Notes: a model not told the origin generated them from the letters alone. A stretch of DNA of 64,000 nt from Actinernus sp. WN-2022 (GCA_030867875.1 JAOWCC010001589.1:74485537-74549536); one strand, 5' to 3'; positions 46,700 through 56,484 are shown, counted from the first letter of the stretch. Numbers and translations are program-made.

Positions 46700-48040
46700 T
46701 GGCTAGCCCGGGGTAGTTAAATACTGCTGACTTTTTAAGCCGAGGGCTCAAACTTTCTCCACAATGCCATTCGGGTGAATTCTACGAACTGGTCGACGGT
46801 AGGTATTGCAACTTCTTTAGGGTTTCCAATGAAATGTGCTCTAATTTTGGAGATAAATGCCACTGTCAGAGAGCTTAAGGACATCATTAAGTCTGAGGAC
46901 GGCTGAAAAGTACTTGGTTTGCTTTTAGTAGGCCTTGTGAGGGGATTTCACAGGGGTTTTCCGTTGTGATCGTGCTTTCAGAAACAGAAAAATATTATTC
47001 AATGAAATCCTTGAAATCCTGCAGTTGGCAGTCTTTTACCCCTGCTCAACCTATTAGGATGTGTTTTTGTCACTTTAAAGCAACGGCTTGAGTCCAAATC
47101 ACCGCTCTTGGTTGTAGGGGTAAAAGACTTATAGAAAAAACCCTACCGGAGTCCCAGAGGGGGGAGCCCCTTGTGGAATTTTTGTCAATTACCCAGCATG
47201 CAATTGGAGGTGGGAACAGGAAAATGTGGTCGAGTGAAATGCAGTGCAAACATCGGCGTGGTTCACCGTCGCTTGGTGTGTTTTGTGAAAACAAACCTGC
47301 TGGTTGGAAAGATTAAACAAGGTACTGTAACGACTGAGTGGTTATTTTGTGTTTGCTATTGATTTCAAGTGCGAATGGGAAGGTTTTTTTGAGCCGATTT
47401 TCAGCTCCTCGAAATTCGTGAAAATCGAAGAAACGAAACAATCTCCAAAACAAATGAGCTTTTCTCCATAGTGAAAGAGTCGAGCGATCCCTGTTATAGC
47501 TCTGACTTTGAAGCCATACATCCCTTCGCATAATATCGCAACATCGTCTTTCCAGCATGTCTAGACGTGATGCAATAATTTTTCTAGTAACCGACTCATG
47601 CGTCTCCTATTTACAGGCTCGGACTTTTGCACTAGAAATCTTTTTCGCTATCGAATCAATAGTTTCGTTTTCCTCGAAGGCAAAGCATAGAGGATATCTA
47701 AATCATTCAGTTTCATGATACAAAAAAGGAATATTTATCACCTCATATATCCACTCTCCTTCGCGCTCGATCCTGACAACTGCGATAATGAACCACATTC
47801 ATAGGAGATTGAAGTTTCAGTGGATGCGCGCAAGCGCAGAACGAGTTATTAGGGTTAGTGGGGTCGAGCTAATTTATTCATCGTTTTATGCTGTGTACTT
47901 AGTTTTTTTCTGTGTACATCGGGGACTCTACGATGGCTGTCCGAATAGTCAGAATAGTGTTCGATTTTCCGACGATACATTGACGGAGTTTTATGGTACG
48001 CGTCCAAATTTGGTCATGCTGGAGAAGATGTATTGACGGT
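46700..48040. other. No recognisable gene
   Basis: Several 60-80-codon frames on both strands without domain features. Confidence 0.3.
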
Positions 48041-48042
48041 GC

Positions 48043-48285
48043 CCTTCTAATGCCAGACACCTCAAACCTGGACAGACATGGCAGTGGGTCCATATCAATC
48101 ACTTAGTGGTGATGACGTAACGATGCCGTAATCGGTCACGTGAATTTAAGTACATGTCCATATATCCCTCATTTCTAATGCCAGACAGTTCAAACTTGGA
48201 CAGGCATGGTATTGGGTCCCCACAAATCACTTAGTGGTGTTGACGTAACGATGACGTCATCGGCCACGTGACTTACAGCATGCGG
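48043..48285 (+). repeat. Tandem duplication, ~127-bp unit, two copies
   Basis: TTCTAATGCCAGACA, ACATGGCAGTGGGTCC-like and ATCACTTAGTGGTG followed by TGACGTAACGATG recur about 127-130 bases apart. Confidence 0.8.
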
Positions 48286-48444
48286 TTACTGTACGGCATG
48301 CCGTGATACTGAAATGGTTTCCGTGTTATTTTTGTCTTTCTGATCCAATCAAATTACAGAGTTACTATACAGTAAGTTACAGTACGGTTGCGGTAAAGCT
48401 ACGGGCATGTCACATTTTCGTCGAACTCATCATAGCGCTCTATT

Positions 48445-49107
48445 AGGGAGCTCAAGCAACCAGCACGACGACTGCTGTGACGTCGGAACGTAGGGAAGTG
48501 TTTACTCCCGATATTTGGTGTTTACTATTTCCTTTATTTCCCTTTTATAAACAGATTTTCGAAAAATGTGACCAGGACAGAGTTCCGTTCAGGCCGAATG
48601 ATAAATGGTGTGATTACTTTCTTACGTTCGCGTTCTCCTTTGAACGTAAAATTTGGAGTTTTCACGTTCTGTTTTTAAGAGAACGGCCAAACTGTAGGTA
48701 ACTGTGTGCATTTTTCACGTGCAGTTATTGTATTTTGTAATTAAGACTTGTTTTATGCCGTCGTTCTGGACGGCGACGACGACCAAGACGGAACGTGAAG
48801 AAGTGCTTTCTCGTCAAATCGCTTGTTTATTATTTCTTTCATTCGTCTTGCATTGCTTTTCACATGCAGATTTTGAAAAATTGGATGCACAAAACGTTTC
48901 GTTCACGCCGAACGAAAATAAGAACGTTTTAATTTCTACGTTCACGTTCTCTGCTCAACGAAAAACTTGGGGTTTCGCGTTGTGATTCTAATGAAGACGA
49001 CAAAAATGTGTGTCACTGCGCGCATTTCCACGTGCAGCTATTGTTCTTGTAATTAAGTCAATTGTTTTGGGCCGTCGTCGTTGCCGTCCTAGTTGCTTAA
49101 ACTCCCT
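48445..49107. mobile_element. TIR element made of a degenerate ~330-bp dimer
   Basis: The left end AGGGAGCTCAAGCAACCAGC and the complement of the right end (AGGGAGTTTAAGCAACTAGG) form imperfect TIRs. Two tandem halves share GTTTACTATTTC/GTTTATTATTTC, CAGATTTT(C/G)(A)AAAA and TTCACGTGCAGTTATTGT-like segments. No protein. It abuts the LINE fragment at 49,186. Confidence 0.65.
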
Positions 49108-49185
49108 AATATCTCCCACGTCACGATCATTGAAACAATTACTTAATCAAACGCTATTGTACGTATGCAACTATTCTGAAATAAT

Positions 49186-49788
49186 ATCAATAATAATAAT
49201 AATTTATTAGCAAACATCCACTACGTGGCTCTTCGTTTGCTAAGAGCTAAATAAAATTACAACGTATATCTTTAAGAGGAAAAACAAAAGAATTGTGATA
49301 ATAATCATACTAATAATTTTTAACAAAACTTTGATATAAAATTTCTCATAAGTTACTAACTCTTAATAATTAAGTATAAAAATGGCATAAAGTAGCGTTA
49401 ATTGGCATAAAAGTGCTATACGTGATTTCGCTTTACATAATAAGACATTCATATTCAGTATAACTTGTGATACGTCTAATACCTTCTGAGAGGCTATTAA
49501 ATGTGTTGAAAAGTATCGGATTCCCTAGGTACGAATAATCTAGGGGCCGATGATGATCTTAAATTATAAGTGCTAACAGAATGTAATTGCAGACGCAGAT
49601 ATTCTGGCCACACGTCATTATATAAAGCCTTATGGGTCATCTTCAGCAGACTATATTCCCTCCTTTCACGTACTGGCAGCCAGTTAAGATTAATTACGTC
49701 ATTTAAGCTGCTATAATGCCGTAGAGAAAGACAGCACAAGCGTTCTTTAATCGTTGTAAACGTTTTAACTGATAGTCTGATCTGGTAA
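49186..49788 (-). mobile_element. 5'-truncated LINE, reverse transcriptase C-terminus
   Basis: The minus strand reads DYQLKRLQRLKNACA (about 49,777-49,733), then in another frame LNWLPVRERREYSLLKMT and YNLRSSSAPRLFVPRESD, ending at 49,497; a (TAA)n tail lies at 49,189-49,206. These are standard C-terminal non-LTR polymerase segments. The 5' truncation point falls exactly at 49,788/49,789, the inversion boundary of the Polinton polymerase. Confidence 0.8.
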
Positions 49789-51282
49789 TTGTTAAAGAAG
49801 ACCGGAGTGGAGCTTGAACTATTAACTGACTATGACATGCATCTATTCGTCGAGAAAGGTCTACGTGGTGGGATATCTATGGTGCCTCAGCGTTATGCTA
49901 AAGCAAACAACCCGAACATACCCGATTTCGATTCCAAAAAGCAAAAGAGCCATATAGTCTACCTCGATTCTAACAATCTCTATGGCTGGGCTATGAGTCG
50001 ATATCTACCAACAGGAGGGTTTGAGTGGTGCCTACCAACAGAAGAACAAATCACCCAGCACGTAAGCAATTCAGATAAAGGTTACATCCTCGAAGTTGAC
50101 CTCGAATATCCTCGAGAACTTCACGATGCACACAACAGCTATCCACTAGCTCCCGAGAGAATGCAAGTGGATAAAGCTTGGTTCTCAAAGTATCAAACCG
50201 ATCTATTTGAGAAACTATACGAAGGAAATGGATCCTTGAAAGCGGAAAAGCTTGTAGTACCTAACCTTCGCGATAAAGAACGATATGTGCTCCACTACCG
50301 CAACTTACAGCTATACTTATCTCTAGGTATGCGTTTGAAAAAGATACGCAGAGCACTACGATTCAACCAAAGCCCATGGATGGAGCCATACATCCGAATG
50401 AATACAGAACTACGAAAACAAGCAAAGAGCACTTTTGAGCAGGACCTATACAAATTGATGAATAAAAGCGTATTTGGTAAAACAATGGAAAATCTACGCA
50501 AGCGTGTAGATGTCAAACTAGTGCGCTCTTCAGAAGGAATCAGACTACAGCGTCTCTTGAATAAACCTAGCTATGCTCGCTCTACGATCTTCGACAACGA
50601 TCTAGCCGCTGTACATAACTATAAAAGCAAGCTACTTCTGAACCGCCCGGTATATGTTGGAATGTCGATTCTAGATCTCTCGAAACACATGATGTATGAC
50701 TTCTACTATGGTGAGCTCAAACAGCAGTATGGGCGACGCTGTAATCTACTATATACAGATACTGATAGTCTACTACTACACATCGAAACTGAAGACATCT
50801 ATGCAGACATGGCCATCCATAAGCATCTATATGATACAAGCAACTACAGCAAAGACCACCCTCTGTATAACACAGACAACAAGAAAGTACTTGGTAAAAT
50901 GAAAGACGAATGTGGAGGTATTCCCATAGTTGAATATGTTGGGCTACGATCGAAGCTCTACTCAATATTGAAAGTAAATGGTGGCGAGATTCGGAAAGCT
51001 AAAGGCACCAAGAAGGCAGTTGTGAAACATCGTATTCGTCATGAGCAATACAAAGAGTGCTTACTAGATAGTAAAGTATTCCGCCATGGAATGTATATGC
51101 TTCGAAGCGAAGGTCACGTGCACAGGATGTATGGTATGCATATGAACAAAGTATCTCTATCACCATTTGACTCTAAGTGCTGGATTTCAGCAAACGGGAT
51201 TGATACACTAGCCTATGGGCACAAAGACACTATTCCAGAGGAGGAAAACTTTGATGATCTCATCTATGAGCTGCTAGCCTAG
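49789..51282 (+). CDS. polB: Protein-primed DNA polymerase B, 3' (C-terminal) part, separated by inversion
   Basis: This 497-codon open frame carries the whole polymerase domain. Visible: motif A YLDSNNLYGW (about residues 57-66), motif B KLMNKSVFGK (about 222-231), motif C YTDTDS (about 323-328) and the K-x-Y motif as RSKLYS (about 387-392). The exonuclease half is missing and lies on the opposite strand at 54,134-56,163. The start is not real: the first codon is TTG, preceded at once by a stop and by LINE sequence, so the frame begins at a breakpoint. It overlaps the integrase end tail-to-tail by nine bases. Family-B enzymes of this type copy element ends from a protein primer. As placed it has no promoter or start and should not be expressed as an enzyme. 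Confidence 0.9.
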   Translation: MLKKTGVELELLTDYDMHLFVEKGLRGGISMVPQRYAKANNPNIPDFDSKKQKSHIVYLDSNNLYGWAMSRYLPTGGFEWCLPTEEQITQHVSNSDKGYILEVDLEYPRELHDAHNSYPLAPERMQVDKAWFSKYQTDLFEKLYEGNGSLKAEKLVVPNLRDKERYVLHYRNLQLYLSLGMRLKKIRRALRFNQSPWMEPYIRMNTELRKQAKSTFEQDLYKLMNKSVFGKTMENLRKRVDVKLVRSSEGIRLQRLLNKPSYARSTIFDNDLAAVHNYKSKLLLNRPVYVGMSILDLSKHMMYDFYYGELKQQYGRRCNLLYTDTDSLLLHIETEDIYADMAIHKHLYDTSNYSKDHPLYNTDNKKVLGKMKDECGGIPIVEYVGLRSKLYSILKVNGGEIRKAKGTKKAVVKHRIRHEQYKECLLDSKVFRHGMYMLRSEGHVHRMYGMHMNKVSLSPFDSKCWISANGIDTLAYGHKDTIPEEENFDDLIYELLA

Positions 51283-52302
51283 GATCCCTTTTGGAGGTAG
51301 TTCTGTATCCCTAGGCACCACTTGCAGCTCTTCACGCACGAATCCACGCTTTGGTGTTTGTTTCTCAGAAACGTCCTCCGAAGAAACCATACTACGCGAA
51401 ATATTATATGTTTCTAAACTCCATATAGGATCTGTTGCACGACGGCGACCACCTTCCAGCTCACCAGGAGCATATAGATATCGAACACTGACATAGAATG
51501 GAAGCCTTTCCTCTTTGAGACCAACGAGGCGTACCCGCTCGTCCCGAACTCGTGCAGGTTCTGCTGGGTTCGATTCGATTTCCTTTCCGGTAATCGCTAA
51601 GGTCGGTTGTTTTCCTGTCAAACGCGTAGGTTCGTTGTTCAAAGCTTTAATAACTGCAGGTAAACGAGATACCCACTCAACCGACCTATCGTCCTTTCCC
51701 TGAGAAGCAAGCACCATTTCTTGAGCATATTGGTGTCCAAATAGCCTTTCGGATAGGGTTCGGTTGAATCGCTCAACGATTGCTTGATCCCGGTGAATGT
51801 CTACACGCCCACGTCTCACAGAAACGTCATGCTTAACCAGCAGTAGAGTAACGGCACCCATGAACTCACGTCCTGGATCGACTTGTAAAAGTTTTGGCCA
51901 TGTTAGTGGACTTCGCTTGTAGATTCGCTCAAAAGCTGCAGCGACTTCTTTAGCTTCTTTAGTGGCTAATGGTTCGGCTTCTTTGTATCTGGATGCTACA
52001 TCGACGACTGTGAGTGCATACTTATATAGTTTTCGTCCACGTCCAGGACGATCGTGTGGAAGGAAGAGCAGGTCGGCTTGATGAACCTCGTTTGGTGTGG
52101 AGACATTAAATTTAGGTCGTGGAACGTATTGAGGAGCCGGTAAATAGATCTGCCATATAGCTTGTTTTTCCAGCCACATCCGAGCCGTATCTTCTGGGAT
52201 GTCAGTTGCCGTTGCAAGATGTTTGATTGCCGCGAGTCCTTTCCAATAGCCTTTGGGGCTATAGTATTGTAGGCTCAGCTTACTACTGAGTTTGCGATTC
52301 AT
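51274..52302 (-). CDS. Polinton integrase (rve/DDE)
   Basis: A 342-residue intact frame starting ATG at 52,302. The retroviral-type integrase core is seen at about residues 70-190: first Asp in HQADLL (77), second in LLQVDPGREF (142), and Glu in QAIVERFNRTL (177), 35 positions after the second Asp. VVDVASRYKEAEPL is the usual beta-strand with the D-x-x-S-R/K-Y signature. No N-terminal HHCC zinc finger or C-terminal chromodomain is clear. It catalyses strand transfer of element ends into target DNA. In the undisturbed layout it would converge on the polymerase gene; its stop still overlaps the polymerase stop. It is the best-preserved gene of the element. Confidence 0.92.
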   Translation of the reverse strand: MNRKLSSKLSLQYYSPKGYWKGLAAIKHLATATDIPEDTARMWLEKQAIWQIYLPAPQYVPRPKFNVSTPNEVHQADLLFLPHDRPGRGRKLYKYALTVVDVASRYKEAEPLATKEAKEVAAAFERIYKRSPLTWPKLLQVDPGREFMGAVTLLLVKHDVSVRRGRVDIHRDQAIVERFNRTLSERLFGHQYAQEMVLASQGKDDRSVEWVSRLPAVIKALNNEPTRLTGKQPTLAITGKEIESNPAEPARVRDERVRLVGLKEERLPFYVSVRYLYAPGELEGGRRRATDPIWSLETYNISRSMVSSEDVSEKQTPKRGFVREELQVVPRDTELPPKGILG

Positions 52303-52405
52303 TATTACGAAGTGATAGGTCGAACCTTCAATAAGCAGAACAAAAGGATGAAGACTGGTTGAGAGCCAACGAGTTCTTTTTTTCTAGTAGCAAGTCCAGT
52401 TCGTA

Positions 52406-53029
52406 TCATACATATAGTGGTATAAGGTCGAAGTATCCACCCCCCACATGGAGTAGACTTTTGATGTGGCGGGGCTCTGTATTCCACTTGAGCGTTATCG
52501 ACTCTTTATCTTTGATACCGAAGTCTACCATGTGTTCGCGCCCTATTACCAAACCGATTTCGTATCCATTGGATGTAGGCAAATCGGGGAAAATCGCAGC
52601 AATGCACGCATTGTTTAAGAATTCGGTCGGGCAAAGCACAGCACCGTTAAGATTAAAGAATCCATCCTCCTCAAGAATTTGCAATTCTAGATTTACTAAG
52701 GGGAGGCTCTTGGCTGCCGACTTTACATTGCTTTCGAAACCTAACTCGGTTAGATTAGAGTCCTTTAGCGACTTAAGCCCTACCGACTCTACCTCATCTT
52801 CGAAACCTAACTCGGTTAGTAGCAAATTGGTACAATATGAAATAGGAGAGTTGAGGGCTAGTAAAGCATAAGTGTGGACAAAGTTTTCGATCCCTTTAGC
52901 CTTCACATTAAATGATACTACGTGTACGATACTTTCCTTGTGTTTTATATGTATCCCGAAGTTATTATTAACTTGCGCGTTTTCCGTTTTCATCGAAAGT
53001 TGCCTCTCGAAGTTCTCCTTGACTCGCAT
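52406..53029 (-). CDS. Polinton-associated protein of unknown function, 207 residues
   Basis: Intact frame, 104 bp upstream of the integrase on the same strand. No named domain recognised. It contains an internal repeat: LTELGFEDEVESVGLKSL and LTELGFESNVKSAAKSL, 22 residues apart, near positions 70-110. The C-terminal half is beta-rich in appearance (YEIGLVIGREHMVDFGI, HVGGGYFDLIPLYV). The codons just after the first ATG are part of a local near-duplication (CAACTTTC.A.GAAAA.GGAAA), so Met13 is an alternative start. A TATA-like run (TATATATATA with AAATAGC reversed) at 53,068-53,085 lies ~45 bp upstream on this strand. Position suggests a virion or accessory protein; that is inference. Confidence 0.65.
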   Translation of the reverse strand: MRVKENFERQLSMKTENAQVNNNFGIHIKHKESIVHVVSFNVKAKGIENFVHTYALLALNSPISYCTNLLLTELGFEDEVESVGLKSLKDSNLTELGFESNVKSAAKSLPLVNLELQILEEDGFFNLNGAVLCPTEFLNNACIAAIFPDLPTSNGYEIGLVIGREHMVDFGIKDKESITLKWNTEPRHIKSLLHVGGGYFDLIPLYV

Positions 53030-53135
53030 GGTTTCCCTTTTCGTTGAAAGTTAATTGCCTCTGCTATGTATATATATATAAATAGCTTCAAATGGGTGCA
53101 GAAAATCAACTTTGCGATGAACGTAAAAAGCATAG

Positions 53136-53495
53136 CTATAGCCATCGGGTGGTAACATATCCTAGAACGAGCACCCCACCACCCACAAACACCAATTTGG
53201 TGGGCAAATTATGACGCCAAGGCCTTGATGGCCGGTAGTAATCGGAGAAACGAGGCTCCTTCGTATCCTGCAGACTTATATGGTCTAGCCCTACTTGGGT
53301 TGCATTGAATAGGATTCGAGCTTGAGCCAAATTGGATAGATCTTCGTGGGAGTGGCGCCGCATACGTTTCTGCTCTTGGACCCAGTCTGCCAATTTTTCG
53401 CGGTTCTTCTGGAAAGTAACCCAATCAGCCCGATATTTCTCAAGGGCTCTATCGTGTCTTTCAGTCTCTATAGCCACCAAGTCTGGAACGTCCAT
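53136..53495 (-). CDS. Small Polinton membrane protein, paralogue B (119 residues)
   Basis: Paralogue of the next gene upstream: shared positions include E-x-x-R-H-D-R-x-x-E-K near the N-terminus, LSN..ARxLF in the middle, F/LSDYYxPS near residue 85, and a C-terminal hydrophobic helix LVFVGGGVLVLGYVTTRWL. It lacks the N-terminal hydrophobic segment of its neighbour. The central part is highly charged and probably helical. Predicted single-pass tail-anchored protein, perhaps a virion membrane or accessory protein by context. Function unknown. Confidence 0.7.
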   Translation of the reverse strand: MDVPDLVAIETERHDRALEKYRADWVTFQKNREKLADWVQEQKRMRRHSHEDLSNLAQARILFNATQVGLDHISLQDTKEPRFSDYYRPSRPWRHNLPTKLVFVGGGVLVLGYVTTRWL

Positions 53496-53569
53496 GGCTT
53501 TGAAATGAACCTGCTATATTACGTATCCCATATATAGCTTTGCTATAAATCTTCAACAGGCAGAACAAA

Positions 53570-53680
53570 TTACCTAGTAATCTAGTAATTACCTAGTAGT
53601 TAATTTAGTAATCTAGTAATTACCTAGTAATTCATTTAGTAATCTAGTAATTGCCTAGTAATTACCTAGTAATTTTTTTT
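53570..53680. repeat. AT-rich tandem repeat between the two paralogues
   Basis: TAGTAATCTAGTAATTACC-type units, six to eight imperfect copies, followed by a poly-T run. It occupies the gap between the paralogous genes. Confidence 0.85.
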
Positions 53681-53699
53681 TTTTTTCGTTTTTTTGTTT

Positions 53700-54128
53700 T
53701 TATAGGAATCGGGTGGCAACGTATCCAGCTGCAAACACCCCACCACCTAGGGCCACCAATTCAGCAGTTTTCTTCGAACTCGATGGTTGATAATAATCGG
53801 AGAGATGGGGCTTTTTCAAGGGGTGTAGCCCCACGTGGACTTTATAGAACAAGTCGCGAGCTCGATCGTCATTAGATAGGCCCTTATCGTTATAGTACTG
53901 TGTTTTTTCTTTCCCCCTGATCCAGGTAGCTATTTCTTCTCGTCGCATTTCATAGGCAGTCATATCGGCATTTGCCTTCTCCATAACCCTATCGTGTCTT
54001 TTTGCCTCTACGGCAATTGCATCGGGGCCAGCCGGTCCTAAGGCCGCTTTCTCGATGTATTTAGCGGCATAGCTCGCAAAAATACTTGCTACAGCGAAAG
54101 CGCCTGCTGCAAGTAATATCGATGCCAT
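53700..54128 (-). CDS. Small Polinton membrane protein, paralogue A (142 residues)
   Basis: Start chosen at ATG 54,128 (M-A-S-I-L-L). The frame can be read from 54,140, but those first four codons overlap the end of the polymerase 5' part and belong to the inversion junction. Two hydrophobic segments: ILLAAGAFAVASIFASYAA at the N-terminus and LVALGGGVFAAGYVATRFL at the C-terminus. Between them is a charged region with KRHDRVMEKANADM and LSDYYQPSSS, shared with the gene at 53,136-53,495. The duplication of this gene pair is in tandem, same strand. Probable membrane protein; role unknown. Confidence 0.7.
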   Translation of the reverse strand: MASILLAAGAFAVASIFASYAAKYIEKAALGPAGPDAIAVEAKRHDRVMEKANADMTAYEMRREEIATWIRGKEKTQYYNDKGLSNDDRARDLFYKVHVGLHPLKKPHLSDYYQPSSSKKTAELVALGGGVFAAGYVATRFL

Positions 54129-54133
54129 AATGA

Positions 54134-56163
54134 ATCCCATGAGAGTCCTGGACTAGTATAGTAGTGAGCAGGGTCCAAGCCATAGTTTTGCATGCATGTC
54201 GTGCGAAAGGTTTCAAACACATCTGCTAGAAGAAGTACATCGGTTTGTAGGTAAAGGTCGTGGTAGTCTTCCAACGTTTCACAACCGAACACCTTCCAAA
54301 CTTCTAGTGCGTGTTCATAGTCCTTGTCGGATATGTCCTCTAGGTATAGCTTACTATAGAATGCTTCTTTCGGTGGAAGAGAAGTCTCTGTGAATCTATC
54401 CCAAGAGTCCACGTACTCATATGGATAAACGCCTTTGCGAAGCAGCAACTTGTTTTTATCTGGGTCGGGTGCATGCTTTGTAGTTTGATAGATGGTGTCT
54501 GGGGCAGCGCTTGCTACCAGCTTGTCGAGAGAGGATAGTAGAAATTGTATGCTATCGATGAACCGTAGGTTGCCAAGTGAGAATGAAATATATTTCTCCA
54601 TGTTGTTTGGAATACAGGAGATATCGTCCTCTGTCTTCGAGGTGGATTGCATCAGTAGGTGAGAATCATATCCACGCAAGTTGTGGAATACAACTGGAAT
54701 GGTAGGTGAGATTCGCAATTTGAGGTTACAGACTCTGTGTGCGGCGCCTCGAAACTCGCCTGTGATGTGGCAATGATCACGTACTCTATCGCTACCAACC
54801 AAGGGCTTCTGGCAGATATGACAAATCGTTGCTATATATATTATAGGCCCTCTGGTCTTTCTGTAACATACATATCGGCTTGGCCTTTTGGGCTTCAATC
54901 TTCGCCTCTTCCTCTTGTATACATCGTAGAAAACGTTCGATCGTATCCGTACCTCTATATAATACAGGTGGTTTGCTACGACCATCAGAACGTACAACGA
55001 TGTAGGAGAATCCACAGGGAATATGTTCTTCTGTTTTCAGTGTGTTGCTCTTTTCTGGGTCTTGGGCAGGTCCTTCGATCTTAGTGGTTAAAGCCTCAAG
55101 GTCGGCATAGATAACGTAAGGAACTTGGAGCTGTTTGTGGATATTCTGAAATGAGACTATGTTGTTCTCGTTGGTAGGCATTTCGATGCGAATGGCTCTG
55201 TCATCGACTCCGTTACACTCTTGAATGTGTTTTTTGAGTAGGGTATTGGTGGTGTATCCATGTAGACAACGCTCGCAGAAATGTTTCCTATGTTCATATT
55301 TTGTTTGATTGAATAGAAGGTGGTTGAAATCCTTGATCCAACAGTAGTGTTGAAGACCGCTATCTGGGTGTTCTATAAGCAAGAAGTTAACTCGCTTCGA
55401 AAAGGTCTCCTTCGAGATGTGATGTATGATCAAGCACTTTTCCTTCAGATCCCAACCATATACATTGATAGAGACTGATCTTGTTTTGCTTCTCTACGCG
55501 TTTTATTTGTGAGATTGGTGTTGGCGCATCCACCCAATCAAAGTTAAACCCATCATCTTTTCGGTACTTCGACATCCTCTGAGGGTCTTTCGCAACTGGA
55601 AACACTGCTGCGCGTAGTGTCCAACGAAAGCAATTGTCATCGTTGTTTTTCACATTGATCACGGCTTTCTTATTCGCGATTTCCGTAGGTAGTGGTAAAT
55701 ATGAACCTCCGCGGAGTGGTTGATATCGAGCAATGTTAAACCAAAGAATGTTGACTCTATCTATAACCCAGTTTGATCCTCGACTGATCCACTTCTCAAT
55801 GTAGTTATGGATCTGCGCATGTGCTTCTACTATTACCCCCTGGATCTCAGCACTGTTGCTTAAGACAGTTTGTGAACTCCGGAACGTAACTATCTCATAT
55901 ACTGAACCCTCGGGTTTGTCGAGACGGAGCGTGATGTTCAAAGCTAGCTGAAACTTAATACTATTGAGGTCTTGGAGCTCTTCCTCGAGCTTTTCAGCGG
56001 TCTGCTTCCGCACATCAGCAAGAAAGGCTGCTGGGTCTGCCTCTAGAGAATTACCCTCTATTACTTTCATCTCCCACCCGCGTAAATATTTTCCGATGGC
56101 AAAGGGTGTTTGGACGAACGTAAGGTCTTTAGTCTCCTCAACGTACTCATCTATAGCAGTCAT
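54134..56163 (-). pseudogene. polB: Protein-primed DNA polymerase B, 5' (N-terminal) part, frameshifted
   Basis: Three successive minus-strand frames make up the N-terminal half: 56,163 to ~55,480; ~55,480 to ~54,840; ~54,840 to 54,134. Frame 1 holds the variable N-terminus with FNIARYQPLRGGSYLPLP and KAVINVKNNDDNCF. Frame 2 holds a zinc-finger-like CERCLHGYTTNTLLKKHI and exonuclease motif I (YADLEAL). Frame 3 holds CHICQKP...RDHCHITG, exonuclease motif II (FHNLRGYDSHLL) and III (YLQTDVLLLADVF). Polymerase motifs A-C are absent; the frame ends after GLSWD, where the inversion begins. Two single-base shifts plus the inversion make it a pseudogene. The start ATG at 56,163 is 34 bp from the zinc-protein gene. 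Confidence 0.88.
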
Positions 56164-56196
56164 GTTTCACATTTATATACCAGACAACGCATATCT

Positions 56197-56484
56197 CTAA
56201 ATGGGTTTTCGAACCTGTAACAGCTCTAGCATTACCGCCATGAACTGCCGCCTTGACGCCTTTTTCTTCCTGGATAGTTCTACACGTAGAGACGCCGAGC
56301 CACACCCAACACAAGTATAAAAAGTGCTCTGGGTGCCCTTTCTGCATCCACGACAAGGTGTTGGAATCGGTCTTCCCTGCCTTAGTTTATGTAGATGTAT
56401 CTTACAATACGTACCTATACACGACTTACCGCAGAATGCTTGCTCTCCGACCTTCAACCAACCGCATAGGTTCTCACCACGCAT
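56197..56484 (-). CDS. Small Polinton zinc-binding protein (95 residues)
   Basis: Cysteine/histidine-rich: CGKSCIGTYCKIHLHKLRQG (about residues 18-37), PTPCRGCRKGTQS (about 40-52) and CVGCG (about 57-61), followed by a basic tail with R-K-K-K-A-S-R-R. The pattern suggests two zinc sites. Small proteins with P-C-R-x-C-G-x-G-T-x-S upstream of the polymerase occur in cnidarian Polintons to my knowledge. Same strand as the polymerase 5' part, 34 bp upstream. Intact frame; function unknown. Confidence 0.7.
   Translation of the reverse strand: MRGENLCGWLKVGEQAFCGKSCIGTYCKIHLHKLRQGRPIPTPCRGCRKGTQSTFYTCVGCGSASLRVELSRKKKASRRQFMAVMLELLQVRKPI

Noticed and set aside
47047..47560. Small gene with frames on both strands
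   Set aside because: No domain, splice sites or repeat identity; frame lengths are within chance expectation.
51515..51703. Plus-strand ORF inside the integrase
   Set aside because: Shadow frame of the integrase gene.
49789..54134. Programmed DNA inversion switch controlling the polymerase
   Set aside because: No inverted repeats or recombinase sites were seen at the two junctions, a LINE lies on one of them, and the 5' part has frameshifts. A one-off rearrangement is simpler.
54800..55500. Programmed ribosomal frameshifts in the polymerase 5' part
   Set aside because: Two shifts of different position without a clear slippery site and pseudoknot; decay fits better in an element already broken by inversion.
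56169..56180. TATA box (TATATAAATG) for the polymerase
   Set aside because: It lies only about 10 bases before the ATG, so transcription would begin downstream of the start codon.
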